DNA of 30,308 nucleotides from Tritrichomonas foetus (lineage: Eukaryota > Parabasalia > Tritrichomonadida > Tritrichomonadidae). The DNA is taken from the NCBI GenBank assembly GCA_001839685.1, contig MLAK01001156.1, positions 1 through 30,308 of the forward strand. The letters run 5' to 3'. Under the pieces are notes generated by a model, which was not told the DNA's origin, searched no databases, and was given only the letters and a program-made list of their open reading frames with translations. Made by a program: the position numbers and the translations under genes. Within the stretch, counting starts at the first letter, position 1, and each line of letters begins with the position of its first letter. This document shows positions 8,842 to 16,984 of this stretch, piece after piece.

Positions 8842-9481
8842 GTTTTATTTATTTCTTATTGAAGAGTTTTGTCTTTCATTTATAAAATAAAATATAGATT
8901 TTCTGTTTCTGTTCGTTTTTGGCTTTTGTTTGCGCGTTTATATCTAAAGAACAGAAAGAAACGGAAAAATTGGATCGGCGCAAACTTCATCAAGAAATTA
9001 TGAAAAAATTCAAGCATTTCATAAAGAAATTAATAGAAGGACAAAATGAAGTTCTACTAAATTAATACGCATTTAAACTGAACGAATTCTCCTAGGCACT
9101 TGATTAATACGAGTGAAGGTTTAGTGCCTCGCTAACCCAAGATGAAACAAAAACTATCCACTCCACTTTAAAGCTGAAAGATTTATTTGATGATCTATTA
9201 AAAATAAAATATGTCAAGCGAGCATGGGGCTTTTATGTGGATATTGATCCTATAAAGATGAAAATCAACCAACGAATTCCCGTGTAAAAGCTCATGAAAA
9301 TACAATACAAAGAGTAGATTTATAATTGAATGTTTAATCTTAATTATTCAAATTTAAATCTTTTCCCCAAAAGCAATATAAGAATAACACAACGAATAGT
9401 GGCAGTAACATAAGATCCATATTTGATTTGAAATCTATTGCGGTAGAATAACTTCTCATGAATGTAGTAACGACAATGTAG
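8842..9481. other. Convergent gap with gene debris
   Basis: 640 bp between the 3' ends of the Rab-like gene (+) and the NTPase gene (-). It contains a probable bromodomain relic at 9117-9325. Near 9340-9460 on the minus strand there is a short hydrophobic frame that is too small to call. Confidence 0.5.
9117..9325 (+). pseudogene. Bromodomain relic
   Basis: A plus-strand frame from 9117 to the TAA at 9285-9287 contains LKDLFDDLLKIKYVKRAWGF and then YVDIDPIKMKINQRIPV. This resembles the start of a bromodomain: a helix, then the W-x-F-Y-x-x-[VI]-D loop, then the Pro-containing turn. After the stop, a shift of one frame gives VKAHENTIQRV, which lines up with the usual I-K-x-P-M-D-L-x-T-I segment. 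The Asn-containing later helices are missing. No start codon or complete domain remains, so this looks like a degraded fragment of a chromatin-reader gene. The match is by eye only. Confidence 0.35.
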
Positions 9482-12400
9482 TTATTTCTGTTTAGCAATA
9501 TAAAATGGAATTTTTTGGGTAATTTCACAAAAGATTTCCTTCATATGTAAATCCGTTTGTTTCTGTGAAGATAATGTCTGTTTGTTGGCATAAATAATGG
9601 ACGTTTTCGTAATATCGGAAAGTCGTGGTAAGGGATGAATTTTTGCGAGAAACTGAGTTTCGATGAATTCCTGGCGTTCTAAAGCCTTTTCTGGATTTTT
9701 GGACATATATCCTGTAATATTATCAAATGAAAAATCATTCTTATTAGTTGCGATCCAAAAACAAATATCAATTTGATAATCGTTACTATGAACTTTTTTA
9801 AAATCGAAATAAACTTCAAGCAATTTGAAAAATTTAAGCATGTTAAATTCGTGATCATCAGAAACTGTGATTTGGAAAAGAATAAGAGTTAGTATTTTTC
9901 CATTTTTCTCGAAAAAGGCAGAATCAATGCAAGGATAATTAGTTTTTCTTGGTAAAAAATAGAATGTATGCTTGTCAAATAGACGAAAAGTTTCAATATT
10001 AAATAATTGTTCAAATTCGGAAACTTTTGTCACCTCAGTTTTTGACTGATTAACAATAAATTCAGATGGTGGCATTATGTTTTCTTGAAATTTATTCTTT
10101 CCTCGCATATAAAAATATGTTTGAATAATAGTAAATTTCACCATGTTCCCAAAATACATATCCGAATGGAAATTTTTTTCACAGAAAAACGAACGAAGCG
10201 ATTGCATATAAGGAACATCAAAAAGATATTGATGTTCCAGATTTCGTTGAAGTTGTTTATTTTCAATAAATTTTTGATTAATCATCTCGAAAACTGTTTG
10301 TGATGAGAAAACTGTGCGATTCGAATGAAATCTATCGAAAAAAATGTCAAATGTACAATTGGACAAAAAACCCAATTCAGAATGTTTTGGTTCGTATGAA
10401 GTAGCTTGAACAATCAAAGAACTGAAATTCCGGATATTATCAAATTGTTCAGACATAAAAGATTCTGGTTTCGAAACAGCACTTCGCAATTTTGAAAAAT
10501 CAATTAAAGAAATAGTCTCTTCAATAGAGGATACCAATTTATCTTTGCTCATGTATTCTAGGGTGCAAAATCGAAGACTTTTCCCTGCAACAGAGTTTTT
10601 TGATTGGAATGAACTTGCAGCATTTTTAGATAAGAAAGAACTTATAAGATTCATTTCATTTTGAGTTGGAAGGGGAGTAAAGACTGTGTGTTCAATATCA
10701 GCACCTTTTTTTTCAGGATGAGGAGAACCAATAGAATTTAAAATAACGCATTTACAACTTGGCGCTGATATAATATTGGGGAAATCGTCATAAATAATTA
10801 AAGTTTGTTCATCAATATTTGGAATTGAATGCGATTCGATTGTGGTGGTAGCTATTGAAGAAAGAGAATACTTCACAATGAATCCTTGTTTTATAATACA
10901 ACACTGTGGTAAACATTGAAAATTGTCAATGATACCATAAGTTAATTGGTCATGGTCAACCCTAAAAATTAATGCTAAAGTCGATTCATTTATACACCGG
11001 CGTATAATGATAGTATTAATAAGATCACCTTTGTAATTAGTAATATCCTGCTCTAAAGCCCATCGGAGAATTAGGTAATAAAGCATGTATGATTTTCCGG
11101 TTCCTGGTGTTCCTTTTATCGAAGGATAGGGTAGATAAGCAGATTTTTGACAATACCTTACAATGGCATTATAAAAAATTGGATAATAATGTAGAACAAG
11201 GATGTGTGGTAATCTTTCATGATAAATATCGTTTCGAGAAAGTGTAATACTATGATTTGGTATATCAGAAAAAATATGGTTAAAATCCATCAATAAATTT
11301 CTGCCATCGAGTAAAAAGTTGGCAAATTCCCCACAATACGTAGTATAAATAATTCTAGTTAAAAGATCTGTAGTAATCGAATTGAAGTACAGCTCAGAAA
11401 ATTTACAATGAAAATGGCGAATAGAATACTGATCTTGAAAGCGAAAAATTAGAACTTTGTGGTCTTGATATTTACTTGGAACTTTTGAAGTTTGGAAAAC
11501 TTGTAAAATTAGATGTATTTTTCCATTTCCATCTTTTATAGTAGTTAGAGATAAATCTAATTTAAAATGATTAATGTGGTAAACTTCAGCTAAAAACTTA
11601 AAAAAATTAATTTGTTTTTCTGTAAAAATCTTTGGATTCATAAAGAAGGATACATTATTCGCAAAATCATAAAAATAATAATCAGCGTCCTTGAAATTAA
11701 AAAAAGGTAACATTTTTTTCTGAGCTGCCAAAGAATCAAAGGTACTTTGAATGAATATAAATTCCAAAAAATTTTCAAAACTTGAAAACTTCCTCCATGT
11801 GCCTACTTTAATGCTTAAATATGTACCAAAGAAAGCAATTAAAAAAATTATAGGAACAATATTTATATCACATTTTTGAGGGGCTACTTGAAGTATATCA
11901 AATTTTGATAAAATGGAAAAAAATGTTGAGAAATCGCTCTGATAATTTTCGGGTGCAAAATTCCGGCCATACATGGAAAAATATGCTTGAGCATTACAAA
12001 TTCTTTCGAACAAGTTTTTGTAAAATGAAAAAATATTCCGAACTTCTGACAAGTTTTCCGAACTAATTATTTGAGTAAAAGTCTCAATTAGGTCTTCGAG
12101 ATCAGAAATCGTTAAATCAATTGTAAATGGCAAAGGAGGGTTTGATTCAAAATAACTCGAATTAAGAGCATAAAAGGAATCATACTTTGGCTGAACATAA
12201 ACAGGATCATCAGATAAAGGAATATTTTCGATATTGGTGGAGAAATCCTGTGAGGAAAAATGAGGAATCGAAATTAAAAAATTTGACGCTTCAACATTGT
12301 TGAGGGCATTTTTGGCCCATGTTGGTGGAATGCCTGCAATGAGAGCAGAGCGGATAATGTCTTCATCAGTGACATCAGGAAAAACAAGTGATTGGATTTG

Positions 12401-12538
12401 GCCTTGAAAAAAATAAGCAAGAGATCTTTGCGTTGGGGTCACAGTAGAACCTGGAATGTTCTGGTAAAATAAGCTATAATCCTGGAGATATTGTGAAGAC
12501 ACATCGCAAAAAACTGGTCGATCAATCTCCTTTTCCAT
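9482..12538 (-). CDS. Large P-loop NTPase with C-terminal nuclease-like domain (Crinkler/RHS-like)
   Basis: A 1018-residue protein with its ATG at 12538. The N-terminal 450 residues are unrecognised. A Walker A motif GTPGTGKS lies at 476-483, followed by YMLYYLILRWAL, and a Walker B-like TLIIYDDFPN has its Asp pair at 584-585. Near the C-terminus, CIDSAF (Asp872) is followed 17 residues later by LILFQITVSDDH (Gln889, Thr891). An Asp, then a beta strand with Q-x-T and a His after it, is a pattern I associate with the divergent PD-(D/E)XK-type nuclease domain of Crinkler and trypanosome RHS proteins. Those proteins also carry a G-x-P-G-x-G-K-S NTPase just upstream. The NTPase is well supported; the nuclease assignment is inference. 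In such families the pairing is thought to derive from mobile or conflict systems. Only 49 bp separate its start from the divergent gene at 12588. Confidence 0.65.
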   Translation of the reverse strand: MEKEIDRPVFCDVSSQYLQDYSLFYQNIPGSTVTPTQRSLAYFFQGQIQSLVFPDVTDEDIIRSALIAGIPPTWAKNALNNVEASNFLISIPHFSSQDFSTNIENIPLSDDPVYVQPKYDSFYALNSSYFESNPPLPFTIDLTISDLEDLIETFTQIISSENLSEVRNIFSFYKNLFERICNAQAYFSMYGRNFAPENYQSDFSTFFSILSKFDILQVAPQKCDINIVPIIFLIAFFGTYLSIKVGTWRKFSSFENFLEFIFIQSTFDSLAAQKKMLPFFNFKDADYYFYDFANNVSFFMNPKIFTEKQINFFKFLAEVYHINHFKLDLSLTTIKDGNGKIHLILQVFQTSKVPSKYQDHKVLIFRFQDQYSIRHFHCKFSELYFNSITTDLLTRIIYTTYCGEFANFLLDGRNLLMDFNHIFSDIPNHSITLSRNDIYHERLPHILVLHYYPIFYNAIVRYCQKSAYLPYPSIKGTPGTGKSYMLYYLILRWALEQDITNYKGDLINTIIIRRCINESTLALIFRVDHDQLTYGIIDNFQCLPQCCIIKQGFIVKYSLSSIATTTIESHSIPNIDEQTLIIYDDFPNIISAPSCKCVILNSIGSPHPEKKGADIEHTVFTPLPTQNEMNLISSFLSKNAASSFQSKNSVAGKSLRFCTLEYMSKDKLVSSIEETISLIDFSKLRSAVSKPESFMSEQFDNIRNFSSLIVQATSYEPKHSELGFLSNCTFDIFFDRFHSNRTVFSSQTVFEMINQKFIENKQLQRNLEHQYLFDVPYMQSLRSFFCEKNFHSDMYFGNMVKFTIIQTYFYMRGKNKFQENIMPPSEFIVNQSKTEVTKVSEFEQLFNIETFRLFDKHTFYFLPRKTNYPCIDSAFFEKNGKILTLILFQITVSDDHEFNMLKFFKLLEVYFDFKKVHSNDYQIDICFWIATNKNDFSFDNITGYMSKNPEKALERQEFIETQFLAKIHPLPRLSDITKTSIIYANKQTLSSQKQTDLHMKEIFCEITQKIPFYIAKQK

Positions 12539-12587
12539 AAATTTTTCATATCACCTCACTTTGTCCTCATATTCAATTTTTCAGTTC
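12539..12587. promoter_or_regulatory. 49-bp bidirectional promoter
   Basis: The whole space between the start codons of the NTPase (-) and the helical protein (+). Both genes must be driven from this segment or from inside each other. It contains CACTTTGTCCTCAT and a short T-run before TTTTCAG. Confidence 0.5.
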
Positions 12588-13862
12588 ATGGACTCGTTCT
12601 ATAAGACATTTACACCTAAAAAGCCCAAAAGAATTACCAGCCAAAATGAAATTCTTGATGAAGAGCAAGACGACAGAAATACTGAAATCTGCCATCATTT
12701 GAAAAATTTATTTCTGCAAGATAAACCAAAATATGATCAATTTCCTGATTGGATTAATCATATTTATAGCAGTGGAAAATTAGAATTGGCCGAAGGAGCT
12801 GAGCCAATTCATCCCCTCGTTTTATTATTTGAATGGGCCAAAGATGAGAATTGTTGCGCGCTATTGTTTGACTATATTATTCCACTTATTAACGATATCA
12901 ACCTTCCAAAATCACCAACGTTTTTCTGCCCGAATTTATCCATTATCTTTTTTTTCCTAAAAAATATTTCTTATCGTAGCAATCCAAATTTCAAAGATTA
13001 TTGTCGAGAGTATTGGCAGACATTTTTACTCTTTCACACAGATACTTTCCCTATTATTCCCGGCAGAGTGTTTTCTGAATTCCCACTATATAGAATCATG
13101 AGTACTCACATACTTACATATCTACTCCTGTGGCTAAATGAATTGTCTTTATTAAAACATGATGATAACGTTTCTGTGGTACATGGTTATATAATGGAGC
13201 TCATTTTACAGAAACAGCCACTTCTTGCGAAAGAGATGGGAATAAAATGCTTGCTTGACCTTATTAATAACAATTTTCAAGTTAAAAATCTTACGAAATT
13301 TATTCCTGCTTTACTTATTGCACCATTTCCACAATTCCATATCGATATTTTTAGATGTATTAGATCTCTTATATGTTACCTTCAACCTGGTGATTACAAA
13401 ACTGAACTTCACGGTTTTCTAATGACAATTCAGAATTATTTTATTCACTTTGAATATTTTTCGGAGTTTCTTCTTATGATGTCTTCATTGATTCAAAATG
13501 ATTTATTTGATTACTATCCGCCTATTTATTGGTGTCATTTAGGAGCGAGAGTATTTTTTGTGATTTTTGATGCTGATCAAGAATTTCTCCATAATTCAAT
13601 TCACTTTATTTATATATTATTACATAACTTGTTAGAGCTCCAAGAATCTCAAGAAGAGCCCCACGCACCAAATTATATTGAATACTTTATTAAATTGATC
13701 AAGAATCCGACAACCCAAGGATCTGTCTTATCACTTGCTGATGAAGTTATTCAAAAAATCTTTTTGTCAACAGAAACACTTAATAATTTCATAGAAATCA
13801 TAAATATTATTTTTCAAGTGAAAATCGAATATAATGATATAGATCATCCACTATCAGATTGA
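12588..13862 (+). CDS. Unrecognised all-helical protein, possibly HEAT/ARM-like
   Basis: A 424-residue protein; the ATG at 12588 is the first in frame, since the open 27 bases before it contain no ATG. It is soluble, with no signal peptide. From about residue 65 it is a run of amphipathic helices rich in Leu, Ile, Phe and Tyr, for example HPLVLLFEWAKDENCCALLF and KFIPALLIAPFPQFHIDIF, as in an alpha-solenoid. No sequence motif ties it to a named family, so no function is given. It is divergent from the NTPase-nuclease gene with only 49 bp between the two starts, which suggests shared expression. After the TGA at 13860-13862 the same frame stays open for about 30 codons (IPRNSEEMMRLSRDMF and onward) before a TAG. 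That tail may be a remnant of a longer protein or a readthrough extension. Confidence 0.8.
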   Translation: MDSFYKTFTPKKPKRITSQNEILDEEQDDRNTEICHHLKNLFLQDKPKYDQFPDWINHIYSSGKLELAEGAEPIHPLVLLFEWAKDENCCALLFDYIIPLINDINLPKSPTFFCPNLSIIFFFLKNISYRSNPNFKDYCREYWQTFLLFHTDTFPIIPGRVFSEFPLYRIMSTHILTYLLLWLNELSLLKHDDNVSVVHGYIMELILQKQPLLAKEMGIKCLLDLINNNFQVKNLTKFIPALLIAPFPQFHIDIFRCIRSLICYLQPGDYKTELHGFLMTIQNYFIHFEYFSEFLLMMSSLIQNDLFDYYPPIYWCHLGARVFFVIFDADQEFLHNSIHFIYILLHNLLELQESQEEPHAPNYIEYFIKLIKNPTTQGSVLSLADEVIQKIFLSTETLNNFIEIINIIFQVKIEYNDIDHPLSD

Positions 13863-14202
13863 ATTCCCAGAAACTCGGAAGAAATGATGCGCTTATCAAG
13901 GGATATGTTCTACAACCCACTGTTGTTTTTGCTCGCTCAGTCCACATCTTGTTTATAGTTTATATCAATTTTCACTTTTATATATATAAAATCCTTTCAA
14001 CAACTCGTGATAATTTTAAATATTTCTACAGAATAATCGTTATTATCATACTCCTTTTAAAAGCACCTCATCTGAAGATGCTTCTCAACTGATTTCAAAT
14101 AAAAAAGAAGATTTATATTGCAAACAAACACAATTTTACAATTTTATATTATAAATTCAATCTAATATTATTAATTAATAAGATAGAAATAATATTAAAT
14201 TG

Positions 14203-14204
<2 letters not shown>

Positions 14205-14241
<37 letters not shown>
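14205..14241. repeat. Homopolymer tract, 37 T
   Basis: An uninterrupted run of 37 T, far longer than any other in the window. It could be a slippage-prone microsatellite, or the complement of a poly(A) tail left by an inserted cDNA. No target-site duplication or retroelement frame was seen beside it. Confidence 0.9.
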
Positions 14242-14242
<1 letters not shown>

Positions 14243-14497
14243 TCATCATTCTTATTTTAGAATCATCAAATGCTCTTATTTAAGTATCCTCATTTTCAGT
14301 GAAATCTGTAGAATAAATAAATCGATTATAGCAATTTTTATGACACCCGAAAAGTGATAGTATGAATGGTTGGATTCATGATTCCTTAATTTCAAAGATT
14401 CAAAGGGAAGTTTCACTCAGTCCATCATTTTTTTTCATCCAGCCGAAGTAAACCATCATAGCCCTAAGACATTCCCCGAATTACTTTCTCAGTTCAG

Positions 14498-14830
14498 TCA
14501 GCGAAATGTCCAGTGCAAGAAAAACACGGGAGATTGAGCACGAGCTCCTTTGCCAACATGAATCATGACGCCAAATTTGCAAATCATATTCCATCAACAG
14601 AATAACTTCCAAACCCCATCATAGAAGAAGAAGTCAGTTATTGCTTCTACAAACACATTTTCTGTAGGTTTTCTAAGGACAGCCTTACGAAGGAGAGATG
14701 AGGAAATACTACCAACAAATCTCTCGCCATTTACCGTCAGAAACACACTTACAGACGCAACATAAACCAACACTACCGATTCTAGGGAACCTATGAATGA
14801 ACAATTATCAAGACATGGCACGAATTTGAT
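14498..14830 (-). pseudogene. Relic reading frame, GC-richer than its surroundings
   Basis: A minus-strand frame open from 14830 to a stop at 14594-14596 encodes about 78 codons with protein-like order (NGERFVGSISSSLLRKAVLR, then KPTENVFVEAITDFFF). It has no ATG. The same frame then continues beyond that single stop for 31 more codons (CKFGVMIHVGKGARAQSPVF) to a TGA at 14498-14500. Base composition is clearly less AT-rich than the flanks. This fits an old gene fragment. The family is unknown. Confidence 0.3.
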
Positions 14831-14940
14831 TTATAATGTTACTGAATCATTTCATTTATAATTTTATAAAATCATTTGCAATGTTACAAAATCATTTATA
14901 GTGTTATTAAATCATCTATGATGTTTAAAAATCTGCTATT
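14825..14940. repeat. Degenerate tandem repeat, unit about 24 bp
   Basis: Four to five imperfect copies of a unit like TTTATAATGTTAnnnAATCAT follow one another, with variants ATGTTACAAAATCATT and GTGTTATTAAATCATC. Copies differ in length by a few bases. No coding potential. Confidence 0.5.
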
Positions 14941-15385
14941 TTACTATGAATTCGCTTACAATCCTATTTCACCATTTCATGACAATATTTTATGTCCATT
15001 TGATAGGTAAGAGTCATGTGAAACCAATGAGGCTGTGAGAAATGTGTGAATAAATCAAATGCAACTGGTAATGTCTGAATGTTTACTTATCAGTTTATTG
15101 AATGCTCTTTCTTGGAAAGTTCTTTCCATGCCTTGTTCGATTTTTTCATCCAGATGAAAATCGTCTTGAAAGGTGAAAATTTGAGCTTTATAGTGAAATT
15201 AAATTGACATTTCTTCTCAATTTTGAATCATTTTTGACATTTTAAAATTCACCATAATGAATATATTGTATGGACATTTATACATTGAAAACTATTATCA
15301 TCAAAAAGTTGACCGCTAAATGGAAGATTGAAAAGATTCTTTTTATGAAGAACTTTTTGAATAATCTCCACTTGTGAATTCTTTG

Positions 15386-16888
15386 ATGACTCATGCAGCT
15401 GGAATTCCAGTTTCATATGAAGATATCGTTGTTTCAGCTGTCCTCAATCATGATTTTGAACGGCTGGTTGAGCATACTGAACTAGTTGGCGCCAATATTT
15501 ATTCTATAAAGTATTTTCTATTTTTTCTTATTTCAGAGTTCCTGACATTCTTTTCCTATTAAAATTGTATTCACTCACAATGCTTCATGTTGCCAGTTAT
15601 GCTGACTCACTTGAATCGTTTGTTTATTACCACGCGCGTGGTGTCTCCTTAACGGACACAACGCCAGAAGGATACTTGCCTCTTCACTATGCATGTGCTC
15701 GTGGCTCTCTAGAAATTGTTTCATATATTCTCAAAAATGATCCAGACCAAGCTCGAAAAACTTATGTTTTTTCTTTTTTTTAATCAAACTTCTGTTTCAT
15801 TTTTTATTTTTATCTTCACCAACTTTATTTGGCTGTTTGTTCTGGTAATAACGACCTAATTCTTTTATTACTTCGATATGGCGCAAGTTTTAATGATCGC
15901 CAAGTAGTTTCAAATGAACCCCTCCAATCTGCAATAAAAAGAAAACATACTGATATTGTTTTGACAATTCTTCAGCACATGAAAATTCCAAGAATAGATA
16001 AAAAAGATGTTTTTCTGATTAATTTTTCTTACAGTTACACCAATAATGCTGGCTATTGCTAATCGACAATATGATGCCATTCCTTTATTCATTGAATATA
16101 ATATTGTTGATATGACAAATACTACAAATTTACTCAGTCTTGGATATTTTTGTGAGCATTTTTCATCGGCTGTTCAAAGTCTAGGAAAAGTTCAAACAAT
16201 GAACATTTTGCAGTTATTTTTCGATAAATTTATGGTTACTGATTATCCAAAAGGACAAAATGTTGTTTTCGTAAAATAATTTTTTACTGGTGCTATTCAT
16301 TGGATTTGTGGATGTGGTGATCTTGATGTTGCTCACCTTTTCTTTGAATATGGGGAAATAGATATGTATCGAATTGATGAAAAAGGAAATATTTTCTTCT
16401 TTTTTAATTGACTGGTCCCCATAAATTGTTAGGGCAGCCAACTGAAAATGTTATTCATATTTTGGATTTTTTAGTATCGAAAGGCTATGATTTAAATTTT
16501 CGTGCAAATGATAAAACTTCAACAATTTTAGCTGAATTCGTATTTTACTTCAACAAAGATCTAAAAGTTGTTGAATATCTTTTGCAAAATGGTGCAGACT
16601 CTACCATCATATTACCTGATGGCTATACAATAGAGGATAGGCTTAACGCTGAAACAAGTTCAATTGTGAGCTCGCAAGCGTCCAGAGATTTGAAAGATCT
16701 ATTCATGAAATATAAATCACCAGAAAGTAAATGTTTGTATCATTATGTTTACCTTTTTCTTTTTCATTTCTTTATGTTTTTAATCTTATTTTCTATAATT
16801 TTACAACGATAATCTTCATGAAGATTTCATCCAGTTTAAGATAATGTGTCGTATAAGAAAGATGGATCTGAAAATGAAAAATAAATAA
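15386..16888 (+). CDS. Ankyrin-repeat protein gene cut by six T-rich interruptions
   Basis: A trichomonad-type ankyrin protein of about 410 residues, spread over seven pieces, beginning at the ATG at 15386. Recognisable repeat units include MLHVASYADSLESF, GYLPLHYACARGSLEIVSYI, YLAVCSGNNDLILLLLRYGA, TPIMLAIANRQYDAIPLF, GAIHWICGCGDLDVAHLFFE and LKVVEYLLQNGADSTIILPD. Such proteins usually act as binding scaffolds. Each piece stays well ordered, but between pieces sit short T-rich stretches at 15511-15536, 15763-15819, 16009-16034, 16261-16287, 16390-16412 and about 16732-16804. They carry stop codons or shift the frame, and only the first is a clean GT-AG intron. The last piece, 16805-16888, is the least certain. 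The gene is either intron-rich with unusual splice sites, a recent pseudogene, or affected by sequence errors. It converges on the tail-anchored protein gene. Confidence 0.65.
15511..15536 (+). other. Ankyrin interruption 1: probable GT-AG intron, 26 nt
   Basis: It starts GTATTTTC and ends CTTATTTCAG. Removing it joins SIK to VPDILFLL in frame and carries the frame into the first clear ankyrin unit. The trichomonad CTAAC branch-point element is absent. Confidence 0.6.
15763..15819 (+). other. Ankyrin interruption 2: 57-nt T-rich stretch with an in-frame TAA
   Basis: Between ...DPDQARKT and QLYLAVCSG. The frame is the same on both sides, but a TAA lies at 15781-15783. There is no AG anywhere from the T-run to the next exon, so a GT-AG intron is not possible as written; it ends ATCTTCAC. 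The edges may be off by a few bases. Confidence 0.45.
16009..16034 (+). other. Ankyrin interruption 3: GT-AG-like, off frame by one
   Basis: It starts GTTTTTCTG and ends TTCTTACAG, 26 nt, like interruption 1. Exact GT-AG removal puts TAA in frame; removing 25 nt, or adding one A to the run at 16000-16005, gives TPIMLAIANRQY in frame. Confidence 0.45.
16261..16287 (+). other. Ankyrin interruption 4: 27-nt T-rich stretch, no AG
   Basis: It lies between ...DYPKGQN and GAIHWICGCGD, contains an in-frame TAA and ends TTTTTTAC. A TG dinucleotide is repeated at both edges, so the exact junction slides. Removal restores the frame but no GT-AG choice does. Confidence 0.45.
16390..16412 (+). other. Ankyrin interruption 5: 23-nt T-rich stretch, no GT and no AG
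   Basis: It lies between ...RIDEKGN and GPHKLLGQPTENV; it starts TATTTTC and ends AATTGAC. Its removal changes frame exactly as needed. It lacks both canonical dinucleotides. Confidence 0.45.
16732..16804 (+). other. Ankyrin interruption 6: 73-nt T-rich stretch before a possible last exon
   Basis: After ...YKSPESK comes T-rich DNA ending ATTTTAC, then a frame reading NDNLHEDFIQFK to a TAA at 16886-16888. If it is not removed, the protein simply ends in a hydrophobic Phe/Leu tail at the TAA at 16810-16812. Confidence 0.3.
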
Positions 16889-16984
16889 AAAATTGAAGAT
16901 ATTTCATTGACATTTCGTACATGTACAATCATGATTTATAATAATATTTAGATAGAGATAACTTATAAAGGCTCACATATAGTC

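Larger units (their letters stand above)
13863..15385. other. 1.5-kb gap with T tract, relic ORF and degenerate repeats
   Basis: No intact gene is visible between the helical protein and the ankyrin gene. It contains a 37-base T tract (14205-14241), a GC-richer relic frame on the minus strand (14498-14830) and a patch of imperfect repeats (14825-14940). Confidence 0.6.

Noticed and set aside
9340..9528. 62-codon minus-strand frame with one hydrophobic helix, overlapping the 3' end of the NTPase gene
   Set aside because: It begins at GTG; an internal ATG would leave only 39 residues. An out-of-frame C-terminal anchor for the NTPase is an attractive idea but nothing supports a frameshift there.
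13859..14092. 77-codon plus-strand frame after the helical protein
   Set aside because: It starts at ATT without an ATG and becomes hydrophobic low-complexity, as expected from T-rich DNA.
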